From contig NW_017264206.1 in the NCBI RefSeq assembly GCF_001619985.1, positions 434,001 to 498,000 of the forward strand: DNA of 64,000 bases. The letters are read 5' to 3'. Below, piece after piece: positions 10,625-23,152 of this stretch (within the stretch, counting starts at the first letter, position 1; each line of letters opens with the position of its first letter). Under the pieces are notes generated by a model, which worked only from the letters and a program-made list of their open reading frames with translations, ran no database searches and was not told the origin of the DNA. The stretch is from Xylona heveae TC161 (lineage: Eukaryota; Ascomycota; Xylonomycetes; Xylonales; Xylonaceae). The translations under genes were made by a program, and so were the position numbers.

Positions 10625-11773
10625 CTCCACAAAGACTAATCAACTAAAAGTCAAGACTGCTTTGAAATCTCAGAATGGCCTCGCCTCCCTCAGGTCCTTC
10701 GGAAAAAGAAACTTCTAGCCTTAATAAGGTCCCGTGATGTCTCACAGGGCAGCATCGCACTGCATATCCCCTTGTTTCAAGTTTAAGCTGATCTGATCTG
10801 ACCCGAGATGTGAGATATGAGATATGATATCCGAGATCTGACAGTAAGCCTGCAGAGGCCTAGAGCTCTGAACCTTCTAGTAAGTCTAGCTCCCTTTTCC
10901 GTCCTGGCCGCTCTAATAGATCCTCTTGTTCGTGTCTTCACACCACCTCCCGGCGCCTCTCGGCCTTCTGAGGCAAAAACGCAATCCACTTGCTTCTTCT
11001 TAGATCCTTGAAACGCACTCCGTCTATTTCAGCGGGGCTAGCCCTCCCTGCTCATGCGGCCATGCTTAGGTCTGCCCTCATCCTCCGCTCTTAAGTAATT
11101 AAGAATAAGATGAACAAAAGTCAAAGTCAATAGCTGCTGTAATAGACCAAGACGTGAAGGGGAAAACATAAAGAAATGACGAGTCTTGAAAAATAGAAGC
11201 CTAAAGGATAAGGATATCTTGGTAACTTGCAAAGAAAACAAGAAAAAAAAAAGAAGAAGAAAGTGCGGTAATAATTTTAATAATGAAGAAACCATCTCAG
11301 CCACACCACAAGCAAATCAACGCAATATATCGTGGACATGAAAATAATAATCATAATAAATGCTCAGACTAATGGCACGAAATGAGCAGAGACCAGATGA
11401 TTATGAAATATAGTCTTTAAAAGAAAAGCAACGCTGATAATCAGCAAGTCATCAAGTCGTTAGTTTGTCGTGCAGCGGCGTAAGTGGATAAGCAGATAGA
11501 TTGATGGGATAAAGGTGGAGATCGTGAGCGGCATGGTCATAATGTAAATTTGGGTTGGATGGAATATATGTGATAATTGGGAGATTATTTATTGGTCGAA
11601 AATGGAAGGGAGGGCATGAAGATGCGAAATGGGAGATTTGATGATGCGACGTTGACGCTCATGGGAGGTTGGTCGTCAATGGTAACGGATCGAAATTCAT
11701 AGATGTTCACTGGCAAGGTAGCGTGCTGCTGCGATGACCCTGGTCCGCGGTGTCAAGCCAGCATCGTCATGTA

Positions 11774-14068
11774 TCAATGCCGAATTTGATCCGGTGATTT
11801 GCTTTCCGATTTAATTTCCGTCTCAGGCGTCCACATCTCCGGTTGAAATTCGGAATTCAAAAAGTGTGCCGGATTGTAGTGAGAACTGAATCAACATTAA
11901 ATTACAAGTTAAACTAAAGACCACTATTGGTGAACCTACTTTCGAAATGTTGCCGTTTGGCATGGAAGGTTTGCCGGCGGCGCCGGTGTAAATTCCGCTT
12001 CATACTCGTATTTGGACGGTCGGAAACTGGGCGTTGTGGCCGTCGGAGTAGGGCTTATGGGCAAAGCACTTGGTGTCATTGATGGTTGAGGCACCGTAGG
12101 TTCGGCAGCGGGTGCAAAACTTGTCGGCATCAGCGATAGCGAGCCCAAACCTCCATACCCAGTCAGGCCGGACAGGCCCGATAGACCCGACAGGCCCGAG
12201 GGCACACCAGGGACAAAAGACATGCCAGGGATCTCGGCGAACCACGGGTTGAACTGGCCATAGGTCGACGCCATCGGTACATCGCGAATAGGGGAAAACG
12301 ACTCGAGATCAGAGACGAGCTGCACTTGTGTCGCGGCAGAAAGCAATTCTGCAACATCCTCAACTTTGTAAAGAATATCATAATGACCCCTTGATAATGT
12401 TAAAGTTAGCCATCATTGTCTTCAACCAGATATTGCCGACATAATCTTGCGCCCCTATTGGCGAGGTGCGGACGTACGGTCTGTATAACAGTCTCATGGT
12501 TGCTGCGTCTGGAAAGACGGCCTCTCCCGCCGAAGTTTCTAGCTCAAAGCGGATCGTATTAACTTCTTCTCCGGCGCTTCGGTCCAGGTAGAGGATTTCT
12601 ACTGCGAATCCGGCCGACTTTATAAGACAGTCAATCAACGCGTTCATTCCGACATGCTCAATCTCAACCTGGTAAGGTTCAATCTGGGTTGCACAGTATT
12701 GTTCCACCGTCTTATCCGGGATAAACGGTTGATAAGCATCGGCGTGTGTTTTCATCCATGCGCTGGTAAGTAACTGTCAAGGCACCGTTAATGAATTGTT
12801 CCCCAAAATTACATCTCAATAAAAAGATTATGATCATGGGCCTACCCTAAAGTGAGTGATGATGGCATTCGATATGGAGGAGTCGTTGAATTTGGCCAAA
12901 AGAGCGGCTCCATCATCAGTGACTGGGACCCATGAGGCAACTTCTCGAAGTAGCAGAATTGTCTCTTCGACAAAGTCCTCATAAAGATGTTCTTGGAAGC
13001 CGGCAACGTTTAGGAGATTGTTGAGCGACTTGAGTCGAGCCTCTTCTGCAGCAATTTGATTCTTGTCCCCGAGTCTCAATAGGGTTTCAAAGTAACCAAA
13101 GGCGATTGCTATGAACACACGAGATGGGTTAACAAGACTGACAAACTGCAAATAAAAACATCTTCAGCAAACGGCACCCGGGCTCGAGCAGCGTACCTCG
13201 CCAACCACAATTTCCATCTCCTTTGACCGTTCGATAATGAGAGAATTTCTGGGGTAGTGCCTGTGTGAAAGAAACAAATGAACATCCAGTAAATACGTCA
13301 AAGCGTCAACAGAACTTCAAGTCCTCACCCTTGTCTTGCGAACAAATGCTGGATCGGCGTTGGCATATTCGGCGGTAATGGCCTGACTCGATTGGCGCTT
13401 GCCGACGAGAGGACCCTGCGTGTGTGGGGGACGATCAGAACTTCGTTAATTCAAGACGGGGGGGCGTTTTGCTTTTGCTGGGTATATCCAAGTCCAGCAA
13501 CGACGCTAATATCACTCACCTGAACGTCTGGTTCATATTCGCTCGAGAGCTTCTGCAGAGTGGCCAGCTCCTCGTCGGACTGCATGGAGCCCATCTTGTA
13601 GCGGGTCGACGAGGGATGCGGTTGTGGTGGTGGTGGTGGTGGTGGTTGTTGATGTTGACAACAGAGAGCTGGGGAGGTAAAGTAGCTTAGGGCGGTAAAA
13701 TCCGACGGGCCGAAGGAGATGGAGTTGGCGGGTCCGCTAACTGGACCCGGAGCGGGAACTCCAACTGGCACCCTCACTGGCATCACTGCTGTAGTCACTG
13801 GGGTGGATCCTTGAACCAGTCTCTGCACAGCGACCACATTCGACGACGACAGCGTCGAGGAAGACAGATTTGACGATGGCAAGCCCGATGATGAGGATAC
13901 TGCTGCCGCCGCTGCCGCTTTGTCGGATGATGACCAATCCCCTGGATTAAGGCGCGTTATCAGTTCGGTTCCTGGGCCTGATCCTCTTATTTCCCCTGCC
14001 CCTTGACCTAGGTCGTGGTATCTGTAAGGGCGGGCCACATTCACGGCCGCAAAATGTTGCACGTTCAT
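11774..14068 (-). CDS. Otubain-type deubiquitinase (peptidase C65) with long disordered N-terminus
   Basis: Otubains cleave ubiquitin chains as cysteine proteases. Seven exons: 13520-14068, 13329-13415, 13197-13260, 12846-13108, 12478-12773, 11940-12389 and 11774-11885, giving 606 aa with every junction in phase. The catalytic block HYRTVKGDGNCGWR sits at the end of exon 3 (Asp-Gly-Asn-Cys). The catalytic His block GHYDILY begins exon 6. Between them are typical helices (AIAFGYFETLL, IEHVGMNALID). The N-terminal ~180 residues are low-complexity with poly-Ser and a PPPPPPP tract. The C-terminal region carries GLSGLSGLSGLTGYGG and ends in an exon encoding SHYNPAHFLNSEFQPEMW. The start at 14068 is chosen because the open frame upstream looks like leader sequence; a start at 14272 is less likely. 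Confidence 0.92.
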
Positions 14069-17000
14069 TGCCCCACAATCCAATAAGAAGAGCAGCGCAA
14101 AAGAAAAAACCTTGGTACGTGCTTGTGTGTATACGCACGCGTGCGAGAGAGTTGTGTGTGGTGGGGGGTAATGTAAGTATGTGTGAGCGAGAAATGTGCC
14201 AAATAACGGGTAGAGATCGTGATAGATAAAGAGATGGAGATCAATATAAGGAGCCAGCAATAAATCGGTCAAGAAACAGACAAGCTAGGAAATTGGGTTT
14301 GCGATCGACGCGGTTCATGCAATCTTTATCAGGGTCCCGGTCTGGTTTTCCTCAGCAAGCTTGCAGGACTCGGGGCAAGGGAGAGAGGAAAGAGAGGAAA
14401 CGAGAAGAATGGGCGCTTTATGATGAATTGGGGACGCAACGTCTCTGAACCCCCGTCCAGGCCGATCTGATCGAGCTTGTCAACGGGTGAAACGAGCGCC
14501 TGGGAGAGTGTCTCATCTGGGCCTCAGAGCTCCATTTTCTACAAACAGAAGGGGGCATTCATCACCTTTTCTCACGGGCCGAGTATGCCTGCAACCGGTG
14601 ACGGAAGAGACGTCTATGATTCTGAGGCTTCCCGGGGCCTCGATAGACTATTCTTTTTGCTTGCCGTAAACGCCAGGTCCCGATGCTCTTTCGCGCTTCT
14701 TGCCTATTTCCTCTCCCTTCAGCCTTTTTTTCTTTATGCGATTCCCTTGTCTTTCCGATATATCACCAGCTGTGGAATGAGCTTAAGCATTCAAAGCCGA
14801 CAGCATCACAATATGTTCCCTGTATGGTACCTGATTGTCTTCAAGCAAGCATACTTCCATTCGAGTCAAGAGTAGATGCTCCTGGGAAGCAGCCAATGTC
14901 TACGATGCTCGCGGCGGGCGTAATTAGCTCCCGCCACAGTCTGTCTTTTTCCCCTCCCACCCCTGGATAGGTTGATGCGCTAGGGGACCTTGGACCCACG
15001 GCGGATGATGCAAAAGGGAAAGCAAAAGAGAGAAACGAGGCAAGGCATTACGATCGCTAGGGCACACACTCATAGGCGGGGGGGTTGAAAGCCAAGGTGG
15101 ATCCGCGACAGAAAGCCCAGAAGACGGAGAAAAGTTGAGCGAGCGGGGGTGTTTGGCGAAAGGCCACAAAAGTGATTGAGAAAGCAAGCCCCATCTCGTG
15201 TCCGATCCGGACTATGGCACCCAGAAGACCAGGGGCCGAGCAGTACACATGCAAACGCGCGCCAAAAGGCACATTATGCATGACCAGACTTTGGGGAAGG
15301 GGGATGAAGGGTGGGAGAGAAAAAGGTCAGCATGGGAGCTCACATCGTGGCCGGCCTCAACTTGAACAGTGCGCGCGCACGGAATATCCCAAGAATACAA
15401 GTCAGAGCTCCATGAAAGATCCGGGACCCTAGCAGCCCCATCCATCTTTCCATGATCATGGATCCCTGGAAGGGCCGAGGGCGTTCAGGACCGTGCCTTG
15501 CGTGCGGATCAAACAGCCTGACGAAAGAATGTATGAGATAGTCGAGCCCCGATGCCATGGCAGATGACGGGTTCACGATTGCCCAGGTGGGAATGTTAGA
15601 CCGGCACGATGCTGAAAACGTGAAAAAAGCGGAGACCCATCGGTGTGTGCTAAGCATCTTCATCATCATAGTCATCACCGCCTTCTGCTTCTTTTTTGAT
15701 CTTCTTCATCTATTAACTACTATCAATCATCATGTAAGATTCACCGGCGTCTTGGAAAGACGCACCTTATGTATGTGCAATGTCCCTGCCCCCTGTACGG
15801 TACACGTTCTTTTGAAGATAACCATGCATCGATTGTCTGAGCTTCCCGTCCCAGCGGAGCGTCTGGGGCCTTTCCGGGACCCGCGAAACCTAAGCCAGCC
15901 TCACACGCCCATGACCATGCCCTGGTCATGTCCAGCGTCGGACAGACAGCCAGCCAGAGAAGGAGCTAAGGTGACCAGGCTTCCTAGTTCCTAGTTCTTC
16001 GCGATTGGCGCCATTATTGTGGAGCCCTGGTCGATTAGCATTGCCGTATAGTGACAGTGACAAATTGAAGAGCGGAATTGACGCATCTTGCGTAGGCCAT
16101 CGAGTTGGACAACCTTCAAACGTAAAATTACCTTGAAAAACGTGCAATTGCAGAAGTGGAAAATACATCGCGTCCCTATTGAGTCTCGTGGCATTAGTAA
16201 GGCGTACAATATTATTTACCTTTCTCGGCAAAAAAAAAAAAGAACGAGCACAATGAAAGAAGAGGTCGTGGAATGCTCAAAGTGGACTGCATGGCTCAAG
16301 AGGGTTTCTTGGTGCGACCCAAAGTCATGTGCGACGTCAGGACTGGGGGACCAATGGGACTGTCTCTTGTCCAAGGAGAGGAAGATGCGCGACGGAGATG
16401 CCGAAAGGTGTTGGTGCCCCCAGAAATGTGATGGGTAATAAAACACGCCCACGACTCCCACATACACGCCTGCGCTCCCCCCCCCCCCCCCCCTCCACGA
16501 ATGGCAGGCAAGAGAACGAGGATTTAGAGAAGAGCAGTTGGCCAAGGGTAAGAGAGAGTGAGCGAACAGAGACATGGCGACCAGCACAAAAAAACAATGA
16601 GGATGATGAAAGTAATGATTAATAATGATGACCACGACACGCCAAGTAAATTTAGAAAAGGCGACTCCGACACAAAATATGACACCAAAAACTAGATTGG
16701 GGCATCTCTCTGCCCTTGCACGACCTCGATAGTACTCTACTTGACTTGTCCGTCTCTTGCGTACCCCAGCAGAATGATGGTGATGCCTCGGCTTGTCAAC
16801 CCCGACCGACCAGGGGGGTTTGAGAGGAGGAAGAGAAAGAGGGAGACTAGGAGCAAGGTATACAACAGGGCACGGACACAGTATTAAGATGTGTTAGTGA
16901 AAAGCATCCGTTGGCATTACTAGAAGCAGAAGCAATCGTAGTGGGCAACTGTAGCAGGACTAGTCGCAGCAATAGCAGCAGCAGCAGCTTTAACAAGAAC

Positions 17001-18001
17001 ATCGTCATCGTCATGATCATCAAGAAAAAGCAATAAACGAGAATGAATTGGCGTCGTTGATCAACATCAATTGTCGGGTCTCGCTCGGGCTCCATCTACA
17101 GTGTACTCCGTAGTGCTTCGTACCGCATAGTGGAGCTTTTCCCGAAAGCAGTCTGGCCTGCCTTAACTACCCTTAGGTCCCTTAGTTAGCGCATTGTAAG
17201 GAACCCCCCCGACACGCACGGCCGCCGCGATGGGAGACGGACATGGGAACGACGACCCGCCATAGTGGAAAGGGGATCGAGCATATCTGACTACATATCG
17301 CCAAACTCATCTTGATCACGCCTCTTACTCCTCCCCCATCCACCTTCCCTCATCATCCTCCGAAGATCTGGCAGTGCCATGCTCTGTAACAAGCCGGTCC
17401 TGGTCCCCCAGCGAATACACAGTAATGTCAAAGCTCTGCCTTTGTTGTTTTCTGTCGTCCCTTGATGCTGGGACCGGCGACCCGCATCAGCCAGTCCAAG
17501 CACACCAACCAGTCCCGTCGCAGATTCCCGCCGTAGAGAGATTGACGCTCCGTAAATCAGGAACCGGGTCAAGGCAGACATCCTTGATCGGAATTTGAGA
17601 CCGCTCCCCTCAAGCAGGAACGCCCGACTCCGTGGACCTTAAACCAAACCGCATAGAGCCTGCCGCAGACCGTGTGTAAAAATGATGCGTGTTAAAAATA
17701 AGAATGTGAAAAATAAGGGTGCGACGGCAAACAAAGGGAAAAAAGAAAAGAAAAAAAGTATCTCTAACAAACAAAAGATGCATCCTTCCTTTCCCCGTCA
17801 CCTTTGCTTCCCCCTCTCCCCGATGCGTGTCGCCCCCCGCCCCACTTTCGCGGGCTTTCCCGAGCCTGCTGTGGTGACACATGCACAACAGGCACGATCG
17901 CGCTCGGCTCCAAGCTCCTGACTCCTGCCCGTTCACCTCGCCGAAAGCTGGCCGAGAAAGAAAAGCAAGACATTTGAAGTGGAGAGCAAACGAGACTTTC
18001 T
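14069..18001. other. 3.9 kb intergenic region upstream of otubain
   Basis: Lies between two minus-strand genes: the promoter side of otubain and the 3' side of CSN2. It holds a 17-nt C run (16477-16493), (GT)-rich leader sequence near 14130-14180 and the motif TACTCCGTA at 17104. Many short frames exist on both strands, none with conserved character. Its size suggests a long regulatory region or an unrecognised non-coding transcript. Confidence 0.5.
16477..16493 (+). repeat. Homopolymer C run (17 nt)
   Basis: Seventeen consecutive C on the plus strand inside the otubain-CSN2 gap. Runs this long are prone to sequencing error and slippage. Confidence 0.85.
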
Positions 18002-19779
18002 TCATTTAACACCGGGCGCCGGCGGCCTCGCCGCCATGAGGCCCCGAGCCTTGAAGCCGCCCTTCGGCCTGCCTGGACCGCCCGTGAATTTGGATGCGTG
18101 CAGTGATCCCGCAGCTTCCCCAATGCCAGATGAGTGGCCGACGCCAGCAAACGGCGACTCCTCTGAGTGGAAACCTTCGCCCTCATTCAGAATGGTGTTC
18201 AAAAGCGAACCAATGGCCGAGCTCCATTCGCGCATAGCTTGGGTGCGACCGAGATCGCTATTGACCTCCACCTCAACAGTCCCATTCTCTTGATTGACTT
18301 TGGCCTGGAGCTTCTTGTCCACGATTAGAAACCCGATGATGTCCTGTACTTCTGGAACCGATATCCTCAACTGCTTGGCCACAAAAGCAAGGGTGAACCG
18401 GGTATACGGGGCGATCAATTTGAGCACGGCCTTGGTTCTCATGTTCCGCGTGACTTCGTCGATATTCTCAGCAATAAATGGATCATTCAAAACATCCTGG
18501 TTGTGTTGAAGGATCGATTCGTATCGGTGAATGTCGTCTCGCTGATACGCGTCGACAAGATCGGTCATAGCGGCGATCCGCGGATCATTTTTGTAGGGTT
18601 TCGTCTCCTGCGAATCGAAGGGGTTGATGTCGGATTTGACCAACATGGTAGTCAAGACCAGGTACTTGAGCACTTGAATTCTTTGTAATGACCCAGCTTC
18701 GTCGTAGTTTCGGAAGGAATCGAAAAAATCGCTCTGCGCTTCCTTCCAATTCTCTGGACCATGATCAGCATGGTGTATCTCTATCATGGAGGCTGAAGCG
18801 CACCTTCACTCATATGCATCTTCCCACCACATTCGCGGATAATCCCCATAATCTTCGGGTGCGGAACGGCCGATCGCACCTTGAGAGCGCGCTGATAAAG
18901 AGCCTTTTGAATCTGAGTTACGATATGCTTCGCTTTCGACGGCAGAATATATGACGTACCTTGAGTCGTTTATTATTCTTAGTTTCCGCATACATTTGGA
19001 TTTCCAAGGCATAGACCTCAAGAGAGTATGTTCCCTTGCTTGGATCATCTGTTCCATCATCTCTTTGACAGGCCTTGTGCAACTCGCGCAATTTCTTCGA
19101 CAACTGTACGTAGTCTTTGCGATCTAACCAAAGCCTCGCCAGCTTAATATTTGTCTTCAGCCAGAGCCGCTCGTTATTTGTGCTTTGAAAGGAGGCTAGC
19201 GTTTGTGAATAGAATTCCTCCATGCACTGGTAAGCTCCCTCATCTTCGGACGCCTTTTCGATGAAATCGAGCATGTTATTGATAGACTTTTCGGAGTCGT
19301 TGCGAGTAACAGCAGATTTGACGTATGTGAGCAATTCTCGATAATGCTCAATGGCCTGCAGCGACATGTGAGCATCCCATGGTTTGTTACGAGCGGGGTC
19401 TGGCTGACCTGTTGATACCGACGGAGCTTGAATTCAAGCTTTATGGCCTGCTTCAGTCCTTTGAAGCCCCTACAGTTGATCAGTCAAGGAAAACAATTGT
19501 CCGGTATGTCCTCTTCGTACCAGTCTCCCTTCTCTGGCTCCAACGTTGGAACGCCTAAGAATTCATCGATTGCTTCTTCCGGGTAGTCGACCTTCATTTG
19601 CTTGGCATTGTAGTATTTGTTTTCGATATCGACGTCTCCGCCATCTTCCTCTTCGTCCTCATCCTCATATTCAAAATCGTATCTAGTTTGCCGTTAGTGG
19701 TTGCCTTAACACAGACTCCCGAAGTTGCAACTTACTGTTCCTGATCAGAATCTTGCATGAAGTCATCGTCGTCAGACAT
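18002..19779 (-). CDS. csn2: COP9 signalosome subunit 2 (CSN2, PCI domain)
   Basis: A subunit of the COP9 signalosome, which removes Nedd8 from cullins. In moulds the complex controls development and light response. Six exons: 19736-19779, 19521-19682, 19409-19469, 18960-19355, 18804-18903 and 18002-18753, giving 504 aa. The acidic N-terminus ([27 protein letters not shown], shown here only in part) is the CSN2 signature. It is followed by [41 protein letters not shown], then the PCI region with [25 protein letters not shown] and [10 protein letters not shown]. The C-terminus is a Gly/Pro-rich extension beyond the PCI domain. The third donor is GTCAGC, weaker than the others, but required by frame. 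Confidence 0.95.
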
Positions 19780-20899
19780 TGTTATCGCGGTGGTAAATGG
19801 GTGCTGTCAGTGTTCCAAGTGCAGACCTATGAGAAGATCGAAGCAGAGCAAGGACAGCGAGATCGTATTGAGGACTTGAATCTCTGTCGTGAGTTATGTT
19901 TGTGTCTCGAGTGGAGTTTGTGGTGAGCCAGCTGCCTAGTTCTAGCTACCCACTATTTGGACAACAACCGATAGCGATTACGGATGCCGAGTTGAGCTCT
20001 CGCTAGTCTCCTCCACGTCTCGCCTCCGGCCGCATCGGCCCCAAGCGCTTTTGCCCGCCAAATTGTCTCTACTCGACTTGTCTAAGCGCACATAATGAGA
20101 GTTGCTCGTCAGCTGCTGTGTTCTTCTAAAAAAAGTCGATGTTTTGCTCTCTGTCTATCTGGATCATGCTAATCTTCTAGCATTGTATACCTACTCCTTT
20201 TGCAAGTGAATATTGCGCACATGTTTTCAAGCATTCCAAGATAAGATCATGTAAAACAAGAAGGCACGAGCAATGTATTTTCAGAGCCCAGTGTCACTTA
20301 TGCTCCCATATTGCGAAAGGATGTTGATATATTCGATGTGTATTGGGGCATCATGTGAGAGCATGGGATGTTTTATACAGCTCCAAACAACCGCATGCAT
20401 CAGACTCTTGATATTCTCCTATATCAATTAATTAATCTTAATTTTAATCCATTTGACTCTTGCTATTATTTTATTTTTGTTATTTTTCAGTTTATTTTTC
20501 AATTCTTTCCCATCATATTCAATTTTATTCATACTTGTCCCATTTTTTGTACGTTTAGGTACTTTTCATTAGGGTGTACTCCGCATATTCATGGTTTATT
20601 TTGCAGCGACGTCAACCAGTCATAGTTCGCCAGGGAATCAGGGACCATGTCGCGGAGGAGAGGGAGGATTGGTCTCGTTCGTCTCCGTTTACCCCAGCCG
20701 AACGCAAAATGAGGTTAGTTAGTCTCCCTCTCAACTCGCCTCATTGCTGCGTATCTGCTGCCTCGGCGTCATTCCGGACCCGCCAAGCCAGTTCCCCGAC
20801 GTTCTTGTATTGCCATTGCATCTTGACAACTTCGCCTGCAATACAATAAAATTTCTCATACCTATCCTACTGAATTCAATTCTACGCCAAATTACCACA
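19780..20899. promoter_or_regulatory. Divergent intergenic region, CSN2 / Rho3
   Basis: About 1.1 kb between the start codons of two oppositely oriented genes. An AT-rich, T-biased block occupies 20400-20570. One single-mismatch copy of the TACTCCGTA motif (TACTCCGCA) spans 20577-20585. No coding frame is convincing. Confidence 0.5.
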
Positions 20900-21910
20900 A
20901 TGCCTCTTTGTGGTGGTTCGAAGACCGTCCAACGGAAGTTGGTGCTTCTGTATGTCGTTCCTTCTCACATTCCTGCATGATCAAGTACTAACGTGCCACA
21001 GAGGCGACGGTGCTTGCGGTAAGACTTCATTACTGAATGTCTTCACAAGAGGGTGAGCTATTTTCTCGGTCGCGATAATATACATCTACTGACGGGCATC
21101 TCTGCAGCTACTTCCCGACTGTTTAGTAAGTTGTAATCGACTCATCCTTGACCAACCGTTAACGCTTTGCGCCTGTCCAAGTGAGCCTACAGTCTTCGGT
21201 ATGTGACAACTCTCTCCTCCCCTCATTGTATTACAGTTGCGCTGATTCTCCAACTAGAAAATTATGTCCATGGTACGTCGTGATGGGACTGCCGAACAGT
21301 CTGCAATCGCTGATCGATTTAGACATTTTTGTTGATGGTACACACATTGAATTGAGTCTCTGGGATACTGCTGGCCAAGAAGAATTCGACCGCTTGCGAT
21401 CGCTCTCATACGATGATACCCATGCAATTATGCTCTGCTTTAGCGTAAGTGGGGCCGGGCCAGAAATTGTTCGGCGGTTTTGGCTAACGCAACTACTGGC
21501 CAGGTCGATTCCAAGGACTCTTTAGAAAACGTTGAATCGAAATGGGTTGGAGAGATTGCAGAGAACTGTCAGGGTGTTAAGCTTGTCTTGGTTGCGCTCA
21601 AGTGCGACCTGCGCGAGCAGCAAGCCGAAGAAGAGGATGATGCCGGAGTTGTCAACGAACAAGAGAAGAAGCCCACCATTGATTATAACCGGGGCCTCGA
21701 GGTGGCTAAGAGGATAAAGGCTTTACGGTATCTGGGTAAGAGATTGGATTGCGGGCGATGGCACGCAAGCTTCGAAGCTAATCTGAGACAGAATGCTCCG
21801 CTATGAAAAACCGAGGGGTCAACGAGGCCTTCACCGAAGCTGCAAGAGTGGCTTTGTCGGTCAAAGCCAGCTCTAACTCCAAAAATGAAAGCACCTGCTC
21901 GCTCATGTGA
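20900..21910 (+). CDS. rho3: Rho-family GTPase Rho3
   Basis: Rho3 controls polarised growth and exocytosis at the plasma membrane. Eight exons: 20900-20949, 21002-21052, 21108-21125, 21182-21198, 21258-21272, 21323-21444, 21504-21735 and 21792-21910, giving 207 aa. All five G-box motifs are intact: GDGACGKTS (P-loop), effector [30 protein letters not shown] (switch II), ALKCDL and [10 protein letters not shown]. The Cys in GACGKT and the MPLCGG start are typical of fungal Rho3. The C-terminus CSLM is a CAAX box for prenylation. Three consecutive exons of 18, 17 and 15 nt encode the effector loop; they are easily missed by gene finders. An acidic insert ([16 protein letters not shown]) lies in the Rho-insert region. 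Confidence 0.96.
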
Positions 21911-22547
21911 TCGTCTATTGATTTTCTGTAATCTACAGACTTGCACCTCGAATTCCCCTTCGTTTGTCCTTACTGCAGCGGCACTGGTGTACAGCTTTCT
22001 TCATACCTATTTCGACCGCTTTCCCACGAACTTTATTTCAGCAATCTATCCGGCTCCACAGCCCTTACTTCTTAATATCCCCGATAGCATCTTTCAGGTC
22101 AAGGCTTTCCCTCTTTTTGGTATCGATTTTCTTATTCATTCTCTTCTGTACATGCATGAGGTCATGAAATGAGTCAAATTTTTTTCACGCTTAGGCATTG
22201 CAGCTTCCAGTGCATACGCAATCACATGTCGGCATTCGCGCTTTCGCATGGTTTTTGATCGACATTAGCGACTTACACTGTAATTGTCTACATCCGCAGA
22301 ACAGTCGACATGGGCTAGTGCGCCTAGTTACTTTAATCTGGATAATCAATACGCTTAATTTTTTTCATGAGTCTGGAGCATGTCCAATAATGTACATATT
22401 GCTTGGAAATAATGCGGCCCGAGGAATTCGAAAGAAGATCCAGAGTACGCTGGAAGTATGGACCTAATAAATTGAGGGCCGCAGAAGTCCCTTATGTTCC
22501 CCCGCGGCGCAATGTTTAACCCTTCACCCTCCCGAATGTATCACCGC
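21911..22547. other. Convergent intergenic region, Rho3 / Mgr2
   Basis: Joint 3' region of two converging genes. Nothing but short frames was seen. Confidence 0.5.
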
Positions 22548-23152
22548 TCACTGCTGCTGGGATAACCTAGAGTACTGTCGGGGCATGATCATCGGGTGTC
22601 GTCGTGCCTTTGCGAAAGCCTCGTGAGCAATGGGGGATGATTCTGATCTTATAGCGCTACCGATGGACATGAAAAATCTGTTGGTGATTTCGAAAAGCAT
22701 CAGCAAGCGCCTTTGTTTGACTGAGATGAGGCAGAACATACCCAAACGTCGCGGCAGAACCAAGCATGTACTGGCCCAGTGTTCTCATGAGGCCATTCGG
22801 CCCCGCACCAAATCTGATGATGTTGACACCGCCTAGCTTATGTCAATATCTGCACAGCAAAGATTATGATGAGTATGTGGCATGCGCACCGAAGATGAAA
22901 CCAATGATGAGGCCGACAGCTGCGAGAAATTAAGCTATCAGTTTTGTCTTTCGGAGCAAAGACACTTTTGTCAAAGTTCGGAACCTACATCCACCCATCA
23001 TCGCACCCAATTTCACTACAAAGTATTAGCTTCATTTGCTTCTAACAAGAGCCTAAAATGCATAGCCAAACCTCAGCGCTTAGAAACTTACGTTTGTCAA
23101 AGGTCGAAGGACCTTGCATGCCTCCACCGGCAGCTCCAACAGGAACGGGCAT
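22548..23152 (-). CDS. mgr2: Mgr2/Romo1-family TIM23 translocase subunit
   Basis: Mgr2 is a small inner-membrane subunit that gates lateral release from the TIM23 preprotein translocase; Romo1 is its animal relative. Five exons: 23092-23152, 22989-23015, 22890-22919, 22742-22832 and 22548-22677, giving 112 aa. The start MPVPVGAAGGG leads to PSTFDKLKLGAMMGGSVGLI, then IGFIFGGVNIIRFGAGPNGL, MRTLGQYMLGSAATFG and a second hydrophobic segment FFMSIGSAIR. These two glycine-rich TM helices are the family hallmark. The basic tail ends RPQYSRLSQQQ-like residues in the order ARRHPMIMPRQYS. The 27- and 30-nt exons make the gene hard to see as an open frame. Divergent from the FHA gene. Confidence 0.93.

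Larger units (their letters stand above)
7943..11773. other. 3.8 kb convergent intergenic region, no gene recognised
   Basis: Lies between the 3' ends of ATP18 (+) and the otubain gene (-), yet is far longer than UTRs need. From about 8200 to 9250 the plus strand is nearly all pyrimidine, with one run of 33 T. Further right are short tandem repeats: GAAAAT units near 9561-9588, a CA/TACACA stretch near 9610-9640, GCAA units near 9919-9940, a 23-nt-type AT repeat near 10499-10556 and AGTGACC x3 at 10604-10624. Long open frames in the pyrimidine tract are low-complexity Ser/Leu/Phe/Pro artefacts. A long non-coding transcript is possible but unproven. Confidence 0.6.

Noticed and set aside
14068-14272. 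Extended otubain start at 14272
   Set aside because: The added residues come from a GT-rich leader and look unlike the family; ATG 14068 begins a more protein-like sequence.
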